A DNA stretch of 17,229 nucleotides from Candidatus Aalborgicola lynettensis. GTDB lineage: Bacteria > Pseudomonadota > Gammaproteobacteria > Burkholderiales > Burkholderiaceae_C. Where the stretch lies: contig JADJZE010000015.1 of the NCBI GenBank assembly GCA_016719405.1, positions 1-17,229 on the forward strand, given 5' to 3'. Below are positions 7,511-15,171 of the stretch, in pieces; the stretch's first letter is position 1, and every line of letters starts with the position of its first letter. Below the pieces are notes generated by a model that saw nothing but the letters and a program-made list of their open reading frames with translations, was not told where the DNA came from and did no database searches. A program made the translations under genes and the position numbers.

Positions 7511-7548
7511 GGGCCGGTGCGCGAAGGCAGCATAAAATGCGCCGGCCC
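7511..7548 (+). terminator. GC-rich hairpin after the regulator gene
   Basis: GGGCCGG and CCGGCCC (with G-U-tolerant extension through TGCG/GCGC) can form a stem of seven to eleven pairs with a loop of about 14 bases. There is no T-run after it on the plus strand, so it is at best a weak or Rho-assisted terminator. Its loop contains TAAAAT (7533-7538), which could also be a -10 for the next gene. Confidence 0.35.
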
Positions 7549-7587
7549 TACCCTGCAGCGTCGAAGTTGCTTTATTGAATTTTCGCC

Positions 7588-8742
7588 ATGTCTGCTTTCG
7601 CCATTTTGCAACGGCTGCTGTTCCCGGTCTGGATGTTGCTGATTCTGTTGAACTCGTTTTACGGCTATCACCATCCTTTTCTGAATTGGGATGCTTTTCC
7701 CTATACCGGCCTGGGTATTGAAGCGGGCCACACCGAAGCAGGCCGCCCCGCCAGTTTGCGTGAAGCGGCGCAACAAGACCTGATTCAGGCGTATGGCCGG
7801 GAGGCCATAGACGCCCTGAATGGGGCCAATGCTTACACCCGCACCGTTGCGCAGGACGATGCGGCGTTTGAATCGCAATTGCCGTTTTACCGCGTGAAGC
7901 CGCTGTACATCAGCACCATTGGGGTGGTGGGGCACGCGCTGGGCAGTTATGCGCGTGCGGCGTTCCTGATTTGCGGGGTGTGTTTTGTGGGGGTGGGCCT
8001 GGCGCTTTGGCGCATTCGCCCGGCCGGCTTTTCGCCCATGGCGTGGTTTGTGCTGTTGCTGGTTTTGCTGTTCAACAGTGGCACCCGGTTGCATTGGATG
8101 GCCTGGGCCGCGTCGCCCGATCCGCTGGCCATTGTGTTTTTTCTGGCCGGGTTTTATGGTTTGTTCTGCAAACCGGCTTTGTACTGGGTGCCGGTGTGTT
8201 TTGGCCTGAGCGTGTGGGCCAGGCCCGATTACATGGTGTTTGAAACAGGCCTGCTGGCGCTTTACTTCTGGCACAGCCGTTCGCTGCGCGAGCGCAGCGT
8301 GTGCCTGGGCACTGCCGTGCTGTTGGTGGTGCTGTACTTTGCCAACACGCTCAGCCACCAAAGTTACCCCATGGTTGCGCTGTGGCAGCAGGCCATTCTT
8401 GGCCCGTTTGCACATACACCACCGTTACAGGCGCCTGCGGACTTTGCCGGGGTGTACTGGCAGGCCGTGCAACTGGATCTGGCAACCATCTTCACCCGCC
8501 CGCCGGTCTACTTCTGCTTTGCGGCGCTGGCGTATGTTTTGGCGCGGGGCAACCCGGTACACAAGGCGCTGGGCGTGCTGGCGATGGGCATTTTTTTCTT
8601 CAGGGTGCTGTTGTTGCCCATTTACGAGTGGGGTGTGCAAGAGCGGTTTTTCTTTATGAGTTACGTGGTCTTGCTGTACGGCGTGGCCGGCACCTATGCA
8701 CAAACCACCCCGACCAGGGGGAACGAATGGCTCCGGCAGTGA
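7588..8742 (+). CDS. Multi-pass membrane protein, possible GT-C-type glycosyltransferase
   Basis: A 384-residue integral membrane protein with roughly nine hydrophobic helices. The first (~8-27) is followed by an extracytoplasmic loop starting NWDAFPYTGLGIE and a hydrophilic stretch to ~115. More helices (e.g. ~120-140, 150-165, 180-205, 240-265, 305-325, 330-350) follow in quick succession. The layout, with an Asp soon after the first helix and a large first loop, recalls GT-C enzymes that use lipid-linked sugars, but I see no motif that settles a family. It lies just upstream of the GT2/RgpF/HAD gene on the same strand, 66 bp apart, which supports a surface-glycan role. No strong ribosome site precedes the ATG. 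The last residues (about 365-384) are soluble. Confidence 0.7.
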   Translation: MSAFAILQRLLFPVWMLLILLNSFYGYHHPFLNWDAFPYTGLGIEAGHTEAGRPASLREAAQQDLIQAYGREAIDALNGANAYTRTVAQDDAAFESQLPFYRVKPLYISTIGVVGHALGSYARAAFLICGVCFVGVGLALWRIRPAGFSPMAWFVLLLVLLFNSGTRLHWMAWAASPDPLAIVFFLAGFYGLFCKPALYWVPVCFGLSVWARPDYMVFETGLLALYFWHSRSLRERSVCLGTAVLLVVLYFANTLSHQSYPMVALWQQAILGPFAHTPPLQAPADFAGVYWQAVQLDLATIFTRPPVYFCFAALAYVLARGNPVHKALGVLAMGIFFFRVLLLPIYEWGVQERFFFMSYVVLLYGVAGTYAQTTPTRGNEWLRQ

Positions 8743-8808
8743 CCCTGTCACGTTGGTATTGAAATATGGCACATTTGCCGAAAAACTCAGCAGAACAGGG
8801 TTAACAGC

Positions 8809-11800
8809 ATGGGACAGGAATTGGCGCAAAATTTGGCAGCACAGTCTGCAACACCGTTGGTGAGCGTACTGGTGCGCAGTATGGATAGACCCACCTTGCA
8901 TGAGGCACTGGCGTCGGTTGCGCAGCAAACGTATTCCAACATTGAGGTGGTGGTGGTCCCGGCTTGCGGCGACACGCACAGCGCGCTGGACGGGCGTTGC
9001 GGAGATTTTCCGTTGATGCTGGCCAGCGCGGCTGGCCCGCTGTCGCGCAGTGAGGCCGCCAATCTGGGCATGCAGTGCGCGAGCGGCACGTACCTGATTT
9101 TTCTGGATGACGATGATTTGTGGTTGCCGGAGCATGTGGCCAAGCTGGTGGGCGCTCTGGCCAATGCGCCACAGCGTGTTGCCTATACCGGTGTCAAACT
9201 GGTCAACACCAGCGGGGAAACCGTTTTGACTCTGGACGAACCATGGGAGCCAAGCCGCCTGCGGGGTGCAAACTACATTCCCATTCACGCGGTGCTTTTT
9301 GCGCGTTCGCTGCTGGACCTGGGCTGCCGCTTTAACGACGGCCTGGAATGCATGGAAGACTGGGAGTTTTGGTTGCAGCTCTCAAGGCACACGGATTTTT
9401 TGCATGTGCCAGGTGTGAGCGCGGTGTACCGTTATTTTTTGGGTAACTCGGGGCTTTCCAATGATGCCAACGCAGAAAAACACCTGGTCAATCGCGCGGC
9501 CATTTTTGGTATGTGGCAGCCCCGGTTTTCGTCCCGTGAATGGGTGCAGACGCTGTTCTGGTTTGAAACCTCACGCAACCAGTTCGCCGCGTTGGCAAAT
9601 GACCGGTTTACGCATATCCAGACCGTGACACAAGCGCTGGAAAAAATGGAAATGCAGTTGGCAAATGCGCATTCGGACAACCACGCCCTGGCGGCGCAGA
9701 TCAAAGCGTTGTCGGCTGAATTGACCGATGCGGGTGCACGGTTGACCCAGTTGCGGCAGCAGTGTGCAGAGATGGACGCGCAGTGGGCATTGGATAAATC
9801 ACAGTGGGCTTCGGATAAATCGCAAATTGCCACACTCCAAGGTATCGCCAACGCCCATGCGGCGCAGGCAGGTGAGTTGGGGCGGGTGGTTCAGGATTTG
9901 GTCCACTCAACCTCGTGGCGGATAACAGGGCCGTTGCGTTTTGTTTCCCGGCTGCTGAGTGGGCAGCACAACCAGGCGTTGGCCAGCGTGCGGCGGCGCG
10001 CCCGCCCGCTGGCCCGCTGGGCTTACTACCGCGTGCCACCAGCCTGGCGGGGGCCATTGCTGGGGATGGCTTTTCGCATGGGTGCCCCACTTTTCAGGGG
10101 GATGGGGCATTACGAGATGTGGCGGCAACAAAACAGACTAACCCAACCGGGCACCACCTACCCTGCAAGCGGCACGATCTCGGCCCTGGTTGACATGGCT
10201 GGCATTGTCCCGATGGAGCACTGTCCGGCTGGAAAAATTGCGATTCACGCACATATTTTTTATGACGATCTGGTTGCGGAGTTTGCTGCGCAACTGGCGC
10301 ACATGCCCTTTGGGTACGACTTGTTTGTTTCGGTTCCAACCGAGGGTGTGCGCGATATCTGTGCGCGTGCCTTTGCAAAACTGCCACTTTTAGGGCAGTT
10401 GACGGTAAGTGTGGTGCCCAACCGGGGGCGCGACATCGCACCGATGTTTTGCACCTTTGGCGATACATTGCGCACATATGATTTCGTGGCACATCTCCAC
10501 GGAAAGAAATCGCTGTACAACAAGGGCGCAACCGCTGGTTGGCGCGAGTATCTACTGAACAATCTGCTGGGAAGCCCAACACAAATTCGTCGAATTTTTT
10601 CGCTTATGGTGCGCAGTGATGCGGCGGGGATTGTTTATCCGCAAAACTTCGTACTGCTGCCCTACGCCGCCAACACATGGCTTTCGAACCGTGCGGGAGC
10701 GAACTACTGGTGCGCCAGGCTGGGTATTACCGATATTCCCCAAGGCTATTTCAACTTTCCGGCGGGCTCCATGTTCTGGGCGCGTGTTGATGCGCTCAGG
10801 CCACTTTTCGATATCGGTTTGCGTCTTGAAGATTTTCCCGAAGAGGCTGGCCAAAAGGATGCCACCACAGCGCATTGTCTGGAACGTTTGCTCGGAGTGA
10901 CTGCAAACCACACGGGGTTCAAGACGGCCGTTTTGCGCGACGACTCGAATCCCAGATGGTCGATGTGGGGGATAGAGCCGTACATGGCACGCCGTCGGCA
11001 GTGGGCTGAATCCGTTTTTGAATCACCCGCCATTCGTCTGGTGGTGTTTGATATTTTCGATACGCTGCTGGTACGCCCTTATCTGGACCCGGAGTGCACC
11101 AAAACTCTGGTTGCGCTGCGCGCGGGTACCCGTGTGGGCAGCGTCTACGCGGATCTGCGCGCCCGCGCGGAGAGCATCGCCCGCCAGGCTGCTGGGCGCG
11201 ATGTGGGGCTGGATGCCATTTACGCGCAGTTTGCCAAGATGTCGGGGTTGGATAAGGATGAGGTTGATCGCTTGCGTTACCTGGAGGAGAGTTTCGAACT
11301 GAGCGCTGTGTCCCCGCGAACTGAAGTAATCGCTTTGCTGCAACACGCACTGGCACGGGGCAAAAGGGTGGTGCTGGCAAGCGACATGTATTTGCCCAAG
11401 CCGATTATTGAATCAATGTTGATGCAACAGGGCATCAGCGGCTGGCATGCGCTGTATCTGTCGTCCGATGTCGGGCTGCGCAAGGACAGCGGGAAGCTGT
11501 ACACCCATATTCTGGAACGTGAGGCGGTAGAGCCATCGCAAGTGTTGATGGTGGGCGACAACGAACATTCCGATCTGCAAATTCCAAGCGACATGGGTAT
11601 TACTGCGTTTCATGTTCTTAGACCGGTGGAGCTGGCGCGCAGCGTGCCGCGGCTGGGCGATCTGATAGACCGCGCGTTGCACGCCAAAAACCTGAATGAG
11701 CAACTGGCGTTGGGCCTGATTGTGCGGGAGAACTTTCAGGCGGTTTTCTATCCGACGTTTGATCCCTTTGCATTGCTGCCGACCAGTCCGAAGTCCATTG

Positions 11801-12834
11801 GCTATAGCGTACTCGGGCCAGTAGTGCTGGCGTTTGTGCAATGGCTGCAACACAGCAGTGTGCAGGATGGAATGGATCGGCTGTACTTCCTTGCACGGGA
11901 AGGGCAATTTCTGAAAACGGTGTATGACAGGTGGGCTGCACATATTCCCAGCGCGCTGCCGTCTGAGTACCTGGTTTTGTCGCGCAGGACGGTTACGGTG
12001 CCGATGATTGCGTCATTGGATGACATTCATGTCATCGCGCGTGGGTGGTATTTCCCTAACCAGATTTCGAACTTTGTTTTTGAGCGTTTCGGCCTCGAAC
12101 TTGGCGAAGAACAGTGGCAAGACCTGTTCGCACAGAATTTGTGGAAACAAGACAAATTGGTTGAAGTGGTGGATGAACAAATCGACCATCTCAAACCCTT
12201 GCTGGCGGCCCTGGCTCCGCAAATTATTGCGCAGGGAGAAAAAGAACGCCCCGGTTTGATGGCCTATCTGGACAAATTGGGGCTCAACCGCGATGCCAAC
12301 CTGGCGGTGGTGGACATTGGCTACGCAGGCACCATTCAAGGCCGGTTGAATCGTTTGCTGGCGCGCAAGGTACATGGCTATTACATGATTACCGACCATC
12401 GCGCCGAAGTGGTATCGCGCCAGCATGGTGTTGGGGTGCAGGGGTTTTTTGGTCACGGCATCACCGCTGACGCAAATGCGCCTACTCTGCTGACACAAAG
12501 CTTTGCGTTGGAGAAACTTCTGAGTTCCGACGATGCCCAGGTGGTGCGTTATTCACTGGATGGTGCGGGCAATCTGGCATCGGAACACCGCGAATTGAGT
12601 CACGCGGAGTTGCAGACGCGACTGATCCGCCATGAAATTCGCACCGGAGCATTGAAGTTTGTGGACGATGCCATTGCAGTACGCAGCACGCTTGCAAAGG
12701 ACTTTCTGATTTCACCGGAAGTTGGAATTGCGCTTTACGAGGCGTTTATGAAGTGCCCGTCCGACACCGAACGCGCCGTGATCGGCGAGCTGGTGCTGGA
12801 CGATTTCTACTGTGGTCGCGGGTTGGTAAGTTAA
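8809..12834 (+). CDS. GT2 glycosyltransferase + RgpF-like + HAD multidomain protein
   Basis: A 1341-residue protein with four parts. (1) GT2 domain, ~15-260, has PLVSVLVRSMDRPTLHEAL at the start, the metal/nucleotide Asp run Asp100-Asp103, and the acceptor-side ED of MEDWEFW (Glu183-Asp184). (2) A coiled coil, ~269-362, ends in STSWRITGPLR (~367-377). (3) An RgpF-like (rhamnan synthesis F) domain, ~470-735, has NRGRDIAPM (538-546), HLHGKKS (562-568) and FPAGSMFWARVDALR. (4) A HAD domain starts at ~745 with nucleophile Asp748 in FDIFDTLL and includes VLASDMYL and GDNEHSD (916-922). A long C-terminal region (~960-1341), often found with such HAD domains, ends the protein. In the HAD motif the second Asp is Phe750. 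It probably builds or modifies a surface polysaccharide at the cytoplasmic face. AGGG nine bases upstream supports the start. Confidence 0.9.
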   Translation: MGQELAQNLAAQSATPLVSVLVRSMDRPTLHEALASVAQQTYSNIEVVVVPACGDTHSALDGRCGDFPLMLASAAGPLSRSEAANLGMQCASGTYLIFLDDDDLWLPEHVAKLVGALANAPQRVAYTGVKLVNTSGETVLTLDEPWEPSRLRGANYIPIHAVLFARSLLDLGCRFNDGLECMEDWEFWLQLSRHTDFLHVPGVSAVYRYFLGNSGLSNDANAEKHLVNRAAIFGMWQPRFSSREWVQTLFWFETSRNQFAALANDRFTHIQTVTQALEKMEMQLANAHSDNHALAAQIKALSAELTDAGARLTQLRQQCAEMDAQWALDKSQWASDKSQIATLQGIANAHAAQAGELGRVVQDLVHSTSWRITGPLRFVSRLLSGQHNQALASVRRRARPLARWAYYRVPPAWRGPLLGMAFRMGAPLFRGMGHYEMWRQQNRLTQPGTTYPASGTISALVDMAGIVPMEHCPAGKIAIHAHIFYDDLVAEFAAQLAHMPFGYDLFVSVPTEGVRDICARAFAKLPLLGQLTVSVVPNRGRDIAPMFCTFGDTLRTYDFVAHLHGKKSLYNKGATAGWREYLLNNLLGSPTQIRRIFSLMVRSDAAGIVYPQNFVLLPYAANTWLSNRAGANYWCARLGITDIPQGYFNFPAGSMFWARVDALRPLFDIGLRLEDFPEEAGQKDATTAHCLERLLGVTANHTGFKTAVLRDDSNPRWSMWGIEPYMARRRQWAESVFESPAIRLVVFDIFDTLLVRPYLDPECTKTLVALRAGTRVGSVYADLRARAESIARQAAGRDVGLDAIYAQFAKMSGLDKDEVDRLRYLEESFELSAVSPRTEVIALLQHALARGKRVVLASDMYLPKPIIESMLMQQGISGWHALYLSSDVGLRKDSGKLYTHILEREAVEPSQVLMVGDNEHSDLQIPSDMGITAFHVLRPVELARSVPRLGDLIDRALHAKNLNEQLALGLIVRENFQAVFYPTFDPFALLPTSPKSIGYSVLGPVVLAFVQWLQHSSVQDGMDRLYFLAREGQFLKTVYDRWAAHIPSALPSEYLVLSRRTVTVPMIASLDDIHVIARGWYFPNQISNFVFERFGLELGEEQWQDLFAQNLWKQDKLVEVVDEQIDHLKPLLAALAPQIIAQGEKERPGLMAYLDKLGLNRDANLAVVDIGYAGTIQGRLNRLLARKVHGYYMITDHRAEVVSRQHGVGVQGFFGHGITADANAPTLLTQSFALEKLLSSDDAQVVRYSLDGAGNLASEHRELSHAELQTRLIRHEIRTGALKFVDDAIAVRSTLAKDFLISPEVGIALYEAFMKCPSDTERAVIGELVLDDFYCGRGLVS
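9781..9822 (+). repeat. 21-bp tandem repeat in the coiled coil
   Basis: Two adjacent 21-bp units encode QWALDKS and QWASDKS and differ at only a few bases. The unit equals one coiled-coil heptad, so a change in copy number would lengthen the coil without breaking the frame. Confidence 0.7.
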
Positions 12835-12846
12835 ACGGTCAAAGCA

Positions 12847-13881
12847 ATGCCCATTGACCCACCGGTAGAAACAACCTTCATTCCTTACCATGCGTGCCAA
12901 GGGCTGGCCGCAAAGGTCGTGTTGGTGCTGGCGCCCCACGCAGACGATGAAGTATTTGGCTGCGCAGGCGCCGTTATACGCCACGTGCAAACGGGCTGCG
13001 CCGTATCGGTCGTCGTACTGAGCGACGGTGCCTATAACGCCGGGGATCAAACCAGCCAGGTGATTGCAACCCGCGAGGCGGAAAGCTGCGCCGCTGCGGC
13101 TTTGCTGGGTTACCCCTCCCCTGCATTTTGGCGCTTGCCGGATCGCGGCATCGTCTACGGCGAGACATTGATTGACAAGGTCATGGCAGCCATTACGGCG
13201 GCAGGTGCGGATTTGGTTTATGCCCCTGCGGTGACAGAGATGCATCCAGACCACCGCGCCGTCGCCATGGTGGCGGCGGAAGCCATCCGGCGCCTGGGGG
13301 CCGGTTTTCGACTGGCCATGTACGAGGTGGGAGTGCCTTTGTCGCCGAATGTGCTGCTGGACATTAGCGCGCAGGTCGAACTGAAGCAGCGGGCCATGCA
13401 GTGTTTTGCGTCCCAACTGAAAGTGCAAGCCTATGACACCCACATTGCGGCACTGAATCGATTTCGAACCTACACGCTGCCTGCGTCGGTCAGCATGGCA
13501 GAGGCGTATTACGTGCTGGACGGTGTTGAACTGTCACAGGGCATTGGCGGTATCGCGGATGCAGCACAAGCGCAGATTTTTGACAAATGGTCGCACCGGC
13601 TAAACGGCCAGTTATTGCGCTACATGGTTGCAATGCATTCTGATTTGCAAACTGCTCACGCTGAAACCGTGCGTCAGCTCAAACAAACGGCGTCACAGCA
13701 GGCACAACACATTCTGGAAGTTGAAAACAGGTTGCAGAAACAAGACTTCCAACTTGCTGAAGCCAACGCGGCCCTAAGCGGCATGCAAAATTCAACAAGC
13801 TGGCGTCTGACGGCCCCTATTCGAATGGTGGGGCGATGGTTGTTGCAACTGCGCTCGCTTGTGAAGCGGTTGCTGACCTGA
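12847..13881 (+). CDS. PIG-L/LmbE-family deacetylase with C-terminal coiled coil
   Basis: A 344-residue protein. Residues ~20-235 are a PIG-L/LmbE N-acetylglucosaminyl deacetylase-type domain. The first zinc motif is APHADDEVFGCAG (His31 and Asp34 as likely ligands, Asp33 as likely base). The second is HPDH (133-136, His136 as third ligand). Such enzymes remove acetyl groups from N-acetyl sugars. Residues ~265-312 form a coiled coil, followed by NSTSWRLTAPIR (315-326) and a basic amphipathic tail. The same coil-plus-STSWR arrangement occurs in the preceding protein. The gene starts 12 bp after that gene stops, so the two are probably co-transcribed, and the enzyme likely acts on the same glycan or its precursor. 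No clear Shine-Dalgarno is visible, consistent with coupling. Confidence 0.88.
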   Translation: MPIDPPVETTFIPYHACQGLAAKVVLVLAPHADDEVFGCAGAVIRHVQTGCAVSVVVLSDGAYNAGDQTSQVIATREAESCAAAALLGYPSPAFWRLPDRGIVYGETLIDKVMAAITAAGADLVYAPAVTEMHPDHRAVAMVAAEAIRRLGAGFRLAMYEVGVPLSPNVLLDISAQVELKQRAMQCFASQLKVQAYDTHIAALNRFRTYTLPASVSMAEAYYVLDGVELSQGIGGIADAAQAQIFDKWSHRLNGQLLRYMVAMHSDLQTAHAETVRQLKQTASQQAQHILEVENRLQKQDFQLAEANAALSGMQNSTSWRLTAPIRMVGRWLLQLRSLVKRLLT

Positions 13882-14093
13882 TTGTTTTGGTCAATTCACA
13901 AACGAGAAAACCCGCATGACCAACAAAGCCGCCGCCAAGCACTTGATGCTGGTGTTTGCGGCAGCAACCACACCGTCGCAACGGGATTTAAGCCGCGCCG
14001 TTTAACAGGCGTATCGCGGGTGTTTAGAGAAACGGCAGTACCGATTCAAGGCGAGCCTGAGGCACACAACACCTCCAAATATTCACTGCGCAC

Positions 14094-14121
14094 TTGAACT
14101 CAAGCCTCCCCAGTCTAGAAT
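14094..14121 (+). promoter_or_regulatory. Promoter of the VapBC-type operon
   Basis: TTGAAC (14094-14099) and TAGAAT (14116-14121) are separated by 16 bp, matching -35 and -10 consensus at four and five of six bases. Transcription would begin near 14128, about 25 bases before the antitoxin ATG. No Shine-Dalgarno is seen before the ATG-ATG start. Confidence 0.5.
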
Positions 14122-14147
14122 GTAGAAACATTAGCGTATATCCATAC
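14119..14147 (+). promoter_or_regulatory. Candidate autoregulatory operator of the toxin-antitoxin operon
   Basis: Two short inverted repeats lie side by side: AATGT-agaa-ACATT (14119-14132) and GTAT-atcc-ATAC (14136-14147). They overlap the -10 and predicted start site, where AbrB-type antitoxins usually bind to repress their own operon. The arms are only four to five bases, so chance is possible. Confidence 0.35.
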
Positions 14148-14151
14148 CATC

Positions 14152-14400
14152 ATGATGAACTTACAAATCGCAAAATGGGGAAACAGCCTGGCTGTGCGTA
14201 TTCCTGCGGATTACGTGCGGCTAATCGGGATTAAAGAAGGGGATCAATTGGAAGCTCATTTAAGCGTCGATGGCGCTTTAAATCTTCGCCCTGCCCAATG
14301 GAGTCGCAAAGCATTTGCCAAGGAGCTGCAACACAAGCGTGAAGGCCTTCCAATGGGCACATCCATCATGGAAGTGCTCCGCAGTGAGGCGCGATATTGA
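14152..14400 (+). CDS. vapB: AbrB/MazE-type antitoxin (VapB-like)
   Basis: An 82-residue protein starting at the first of two consecutive ATGs. Its N-terminal half is a swapped-hairpin AbrB/MazE DNA-binding fold: QIAKWGNSLAVRIPADYV, then IKEGDQLEAHL. The C-terminal half (AQWSRKAFAKELQHKREG onward) is the expected toxin-binding tail. It would neutralise the PIN toxin encoded next and repress the operon. The stop shares one base with the toxin ATG (TGATG), so translation is coupled. The region is visibly less GC-rich than the glycan genes, consistent with horizontal arrival. The symbol is assigned from fold and pairing, not from a close named relative. Confidence 0.85.
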   Translation: MMNLQIAKWGNSLAVRIPADYVRLIGIKEGDQLEAHLSVDGALNLRPAQWSRKAFAKELQHKREGLPMGTSIMEVLRSEARY

Positions 14401-14822
14401 TGTTGTACGTTGACACCAGTGTGCTCGTCGCACTGTGCACAAATGAAGCGAAGACGACTGATGTGGTCAAGTGGTACGAAAACTCCACTGACGAGCTGGC
14501 GTCTGCAGCTTGGTGTGTCACTGAATTTGCCAGCGCCATGGGGCTCAAGCAGCGGACTGGACAACTGAACGGGGTGCAAGCACAAGCAGCATGGATGCAG
14601 TTCGAACGCTTTTGTGCGAACGACTTGCAACTGTTGCCGGTGGAAACTATGACATTTCACAAAGCGGCTGTTCTGACCATGAAATCAGCAACCGGATTGC
14701 GTGCGGGTGACGCTCTGCACTTGGCGTGTGCGCTGGAAGCCAAGGCAAAAGGTATGGTCACGCTTGACGCCGTTCTGGCCAAAACCGCCCAAAACCACAA
14801 AATCCTTTCGGTCGCGATTTAA
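14400..14822 (+). CDS. vapC: PIN-domain ribonuclease toxin (VapC-like)
   Basis: A 140-residue PIN-domain protein. The four acidic residues of the Mg-dependent RNase site are visible: Asp5 (MLYVDTS), Glu42 (VTEFASA), Asp104 (RAGDALHLACA) and Asp123 (VTLDAVLA). Length and motif order are normal for VapC, whose relatives cut tRNAs or rRNA when freed from antitoxin. The chosen ATG (14400) overlaps the antitoxin stop by one base; TTG one codon upstream is less likely. No sign of inactivation is seen. Confidence 0.88.
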   Translation: MLYVDTSVLVALCTNEAKTTDVVKWYENSTDELASAAWCVTEFASAMGLKQRTGQLNGVQAQAAWMQFERFCANDLQLLPVETMTFHKAAVLTMKSATGLRAGDALHLACALEAKAKGMVTLDAVLAKTAQNHKILSVAI

Positions 14823-14832
14823 AAAAATACGA

Positions 14833-14844
14833 TGCGTCGACGCA
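14833..14844. repeat. Perfect 12-bp palindrome after the toxin gene
   Basis: TGCGTCGACGCA lies 10 bp after the toxin stop, beside an A-run. As a hairpin it has only four pairs around TCGA, with a T-run on the minus strand; as DNA it could be a dyad site. No function is assigned. The rest of 14845-14980 holds a 35-codon reading frame (14848-14952, starting MFDIPDSFESVQ) that I cannot identify. Confidence 0.5.
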
Positions 14845-14980
14845 ATGTTTGACATACCGGACAGCTTCGAATCCGTACAGTCCCATGCTGCCTGCCTCCG
14901 AGTCTGGGCATTCATGCACCAGCTACAGGTACAACAGTCAGTACCGTGGTGATTTACGAGGCTTGTTGGGCACTTTGCCC

Positions 14981-15023
14981 TAGAAAGAAGAAAGGACTTA
15001 GAGCCTTTCGACTCTAAGTCCTT
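14981..15023 (-). terminator. Intrinsic terminator of the tRNA-Arg gene
   Basis: AAGGACTTAGAG (14992-15003) and CTCTAAGTCCTT (15012-15023) form a perfect 12-bp stem with an 8-base loop. On the minus strand it is followed by a pyrimidine-rich TCTTCTTTC run, only eight bases after the tRNA 3' end. Confidence 0.85.
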
Positions 15024-15031
15024 GATTCATA

Positions 15032-15108
15032 TGGTGCGGCTGGCAGGAATTGAACCCACGACCCCTTGGTTCGTAGCCAAGTACTCTATCCAACTGAGCT
15101 ACAGCCGC
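15032..15108 (-). tRNA. tRNA-Arg (anticodon ACG)
   Basis: A complete 77-nt cloverleaf on the minus strand. The acceptor stem GCGGCTG pairs with CAGCCGC, followed by discriminator A and an encoded CCA. The D-arm has AGCTCAGTTGGATAGAG. The anticodon stem CTTGG/CCAAG encloses loop CTACGAA, so the anticodon is ACG (position 34 normally becomes inosine and reads CGN Arg codons). The T-arm has GGTTCAATTCC. It lies 64 bp after the GNAT gene and next to a toxin-antitoxin pair, a common setting for integration; I found no duplicated 3' end. Confidence 0.95.
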
Positions 15109-15171
15109 TGAGCCCTGCATTGTAGCCGTATTTTTTACCAAATTTCCCGGTGGACTACAAATTGTCAGCCA

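Larger units (their letters stand above)
13882..14151. other. Intergenic stretch without a recognisable gene
   Basis: About 270 bp between the deacetylase and the toxin-antitoxin pair. It holds a 29-codon reading frame (13916-14005, starting MTNKAAAKHLMLVF) after a weak GAGAA, too short to identify; it might be the 5' remnant of a lost glycan gene. The last 60 bp are the promoter of the toxin-antitoxin operon. Confidence 0.5.

Noticed and set aside
7414..8415. Minus-strand open frame (333 codons) over the regulator end and the membrane protein
   Set aside because: Gln/His/Arg-rich shadow; the plus strand encodes a clear multi-pass membrane protein.
8739..8751. GTGAC-CCT-GTCAC inverted repeat before the GT2 gene, resembling a CRP site
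   Set aside because: The spacing between GTGA and TCAC is five bases, not six, and it straddles the stop codon of the previous gene. No suitable -10 lies at the class II distance.
13916..14005. 29-codon reading frame after the deacetylase
   Set aside because: Weak ribosome site and no recognisable family; kept only as a note in the intergenic entry.
14848..14952. 35-codon reading frame after the toxin
   Set aside because: No ribosome site or domain signal; too short to support as a gene.
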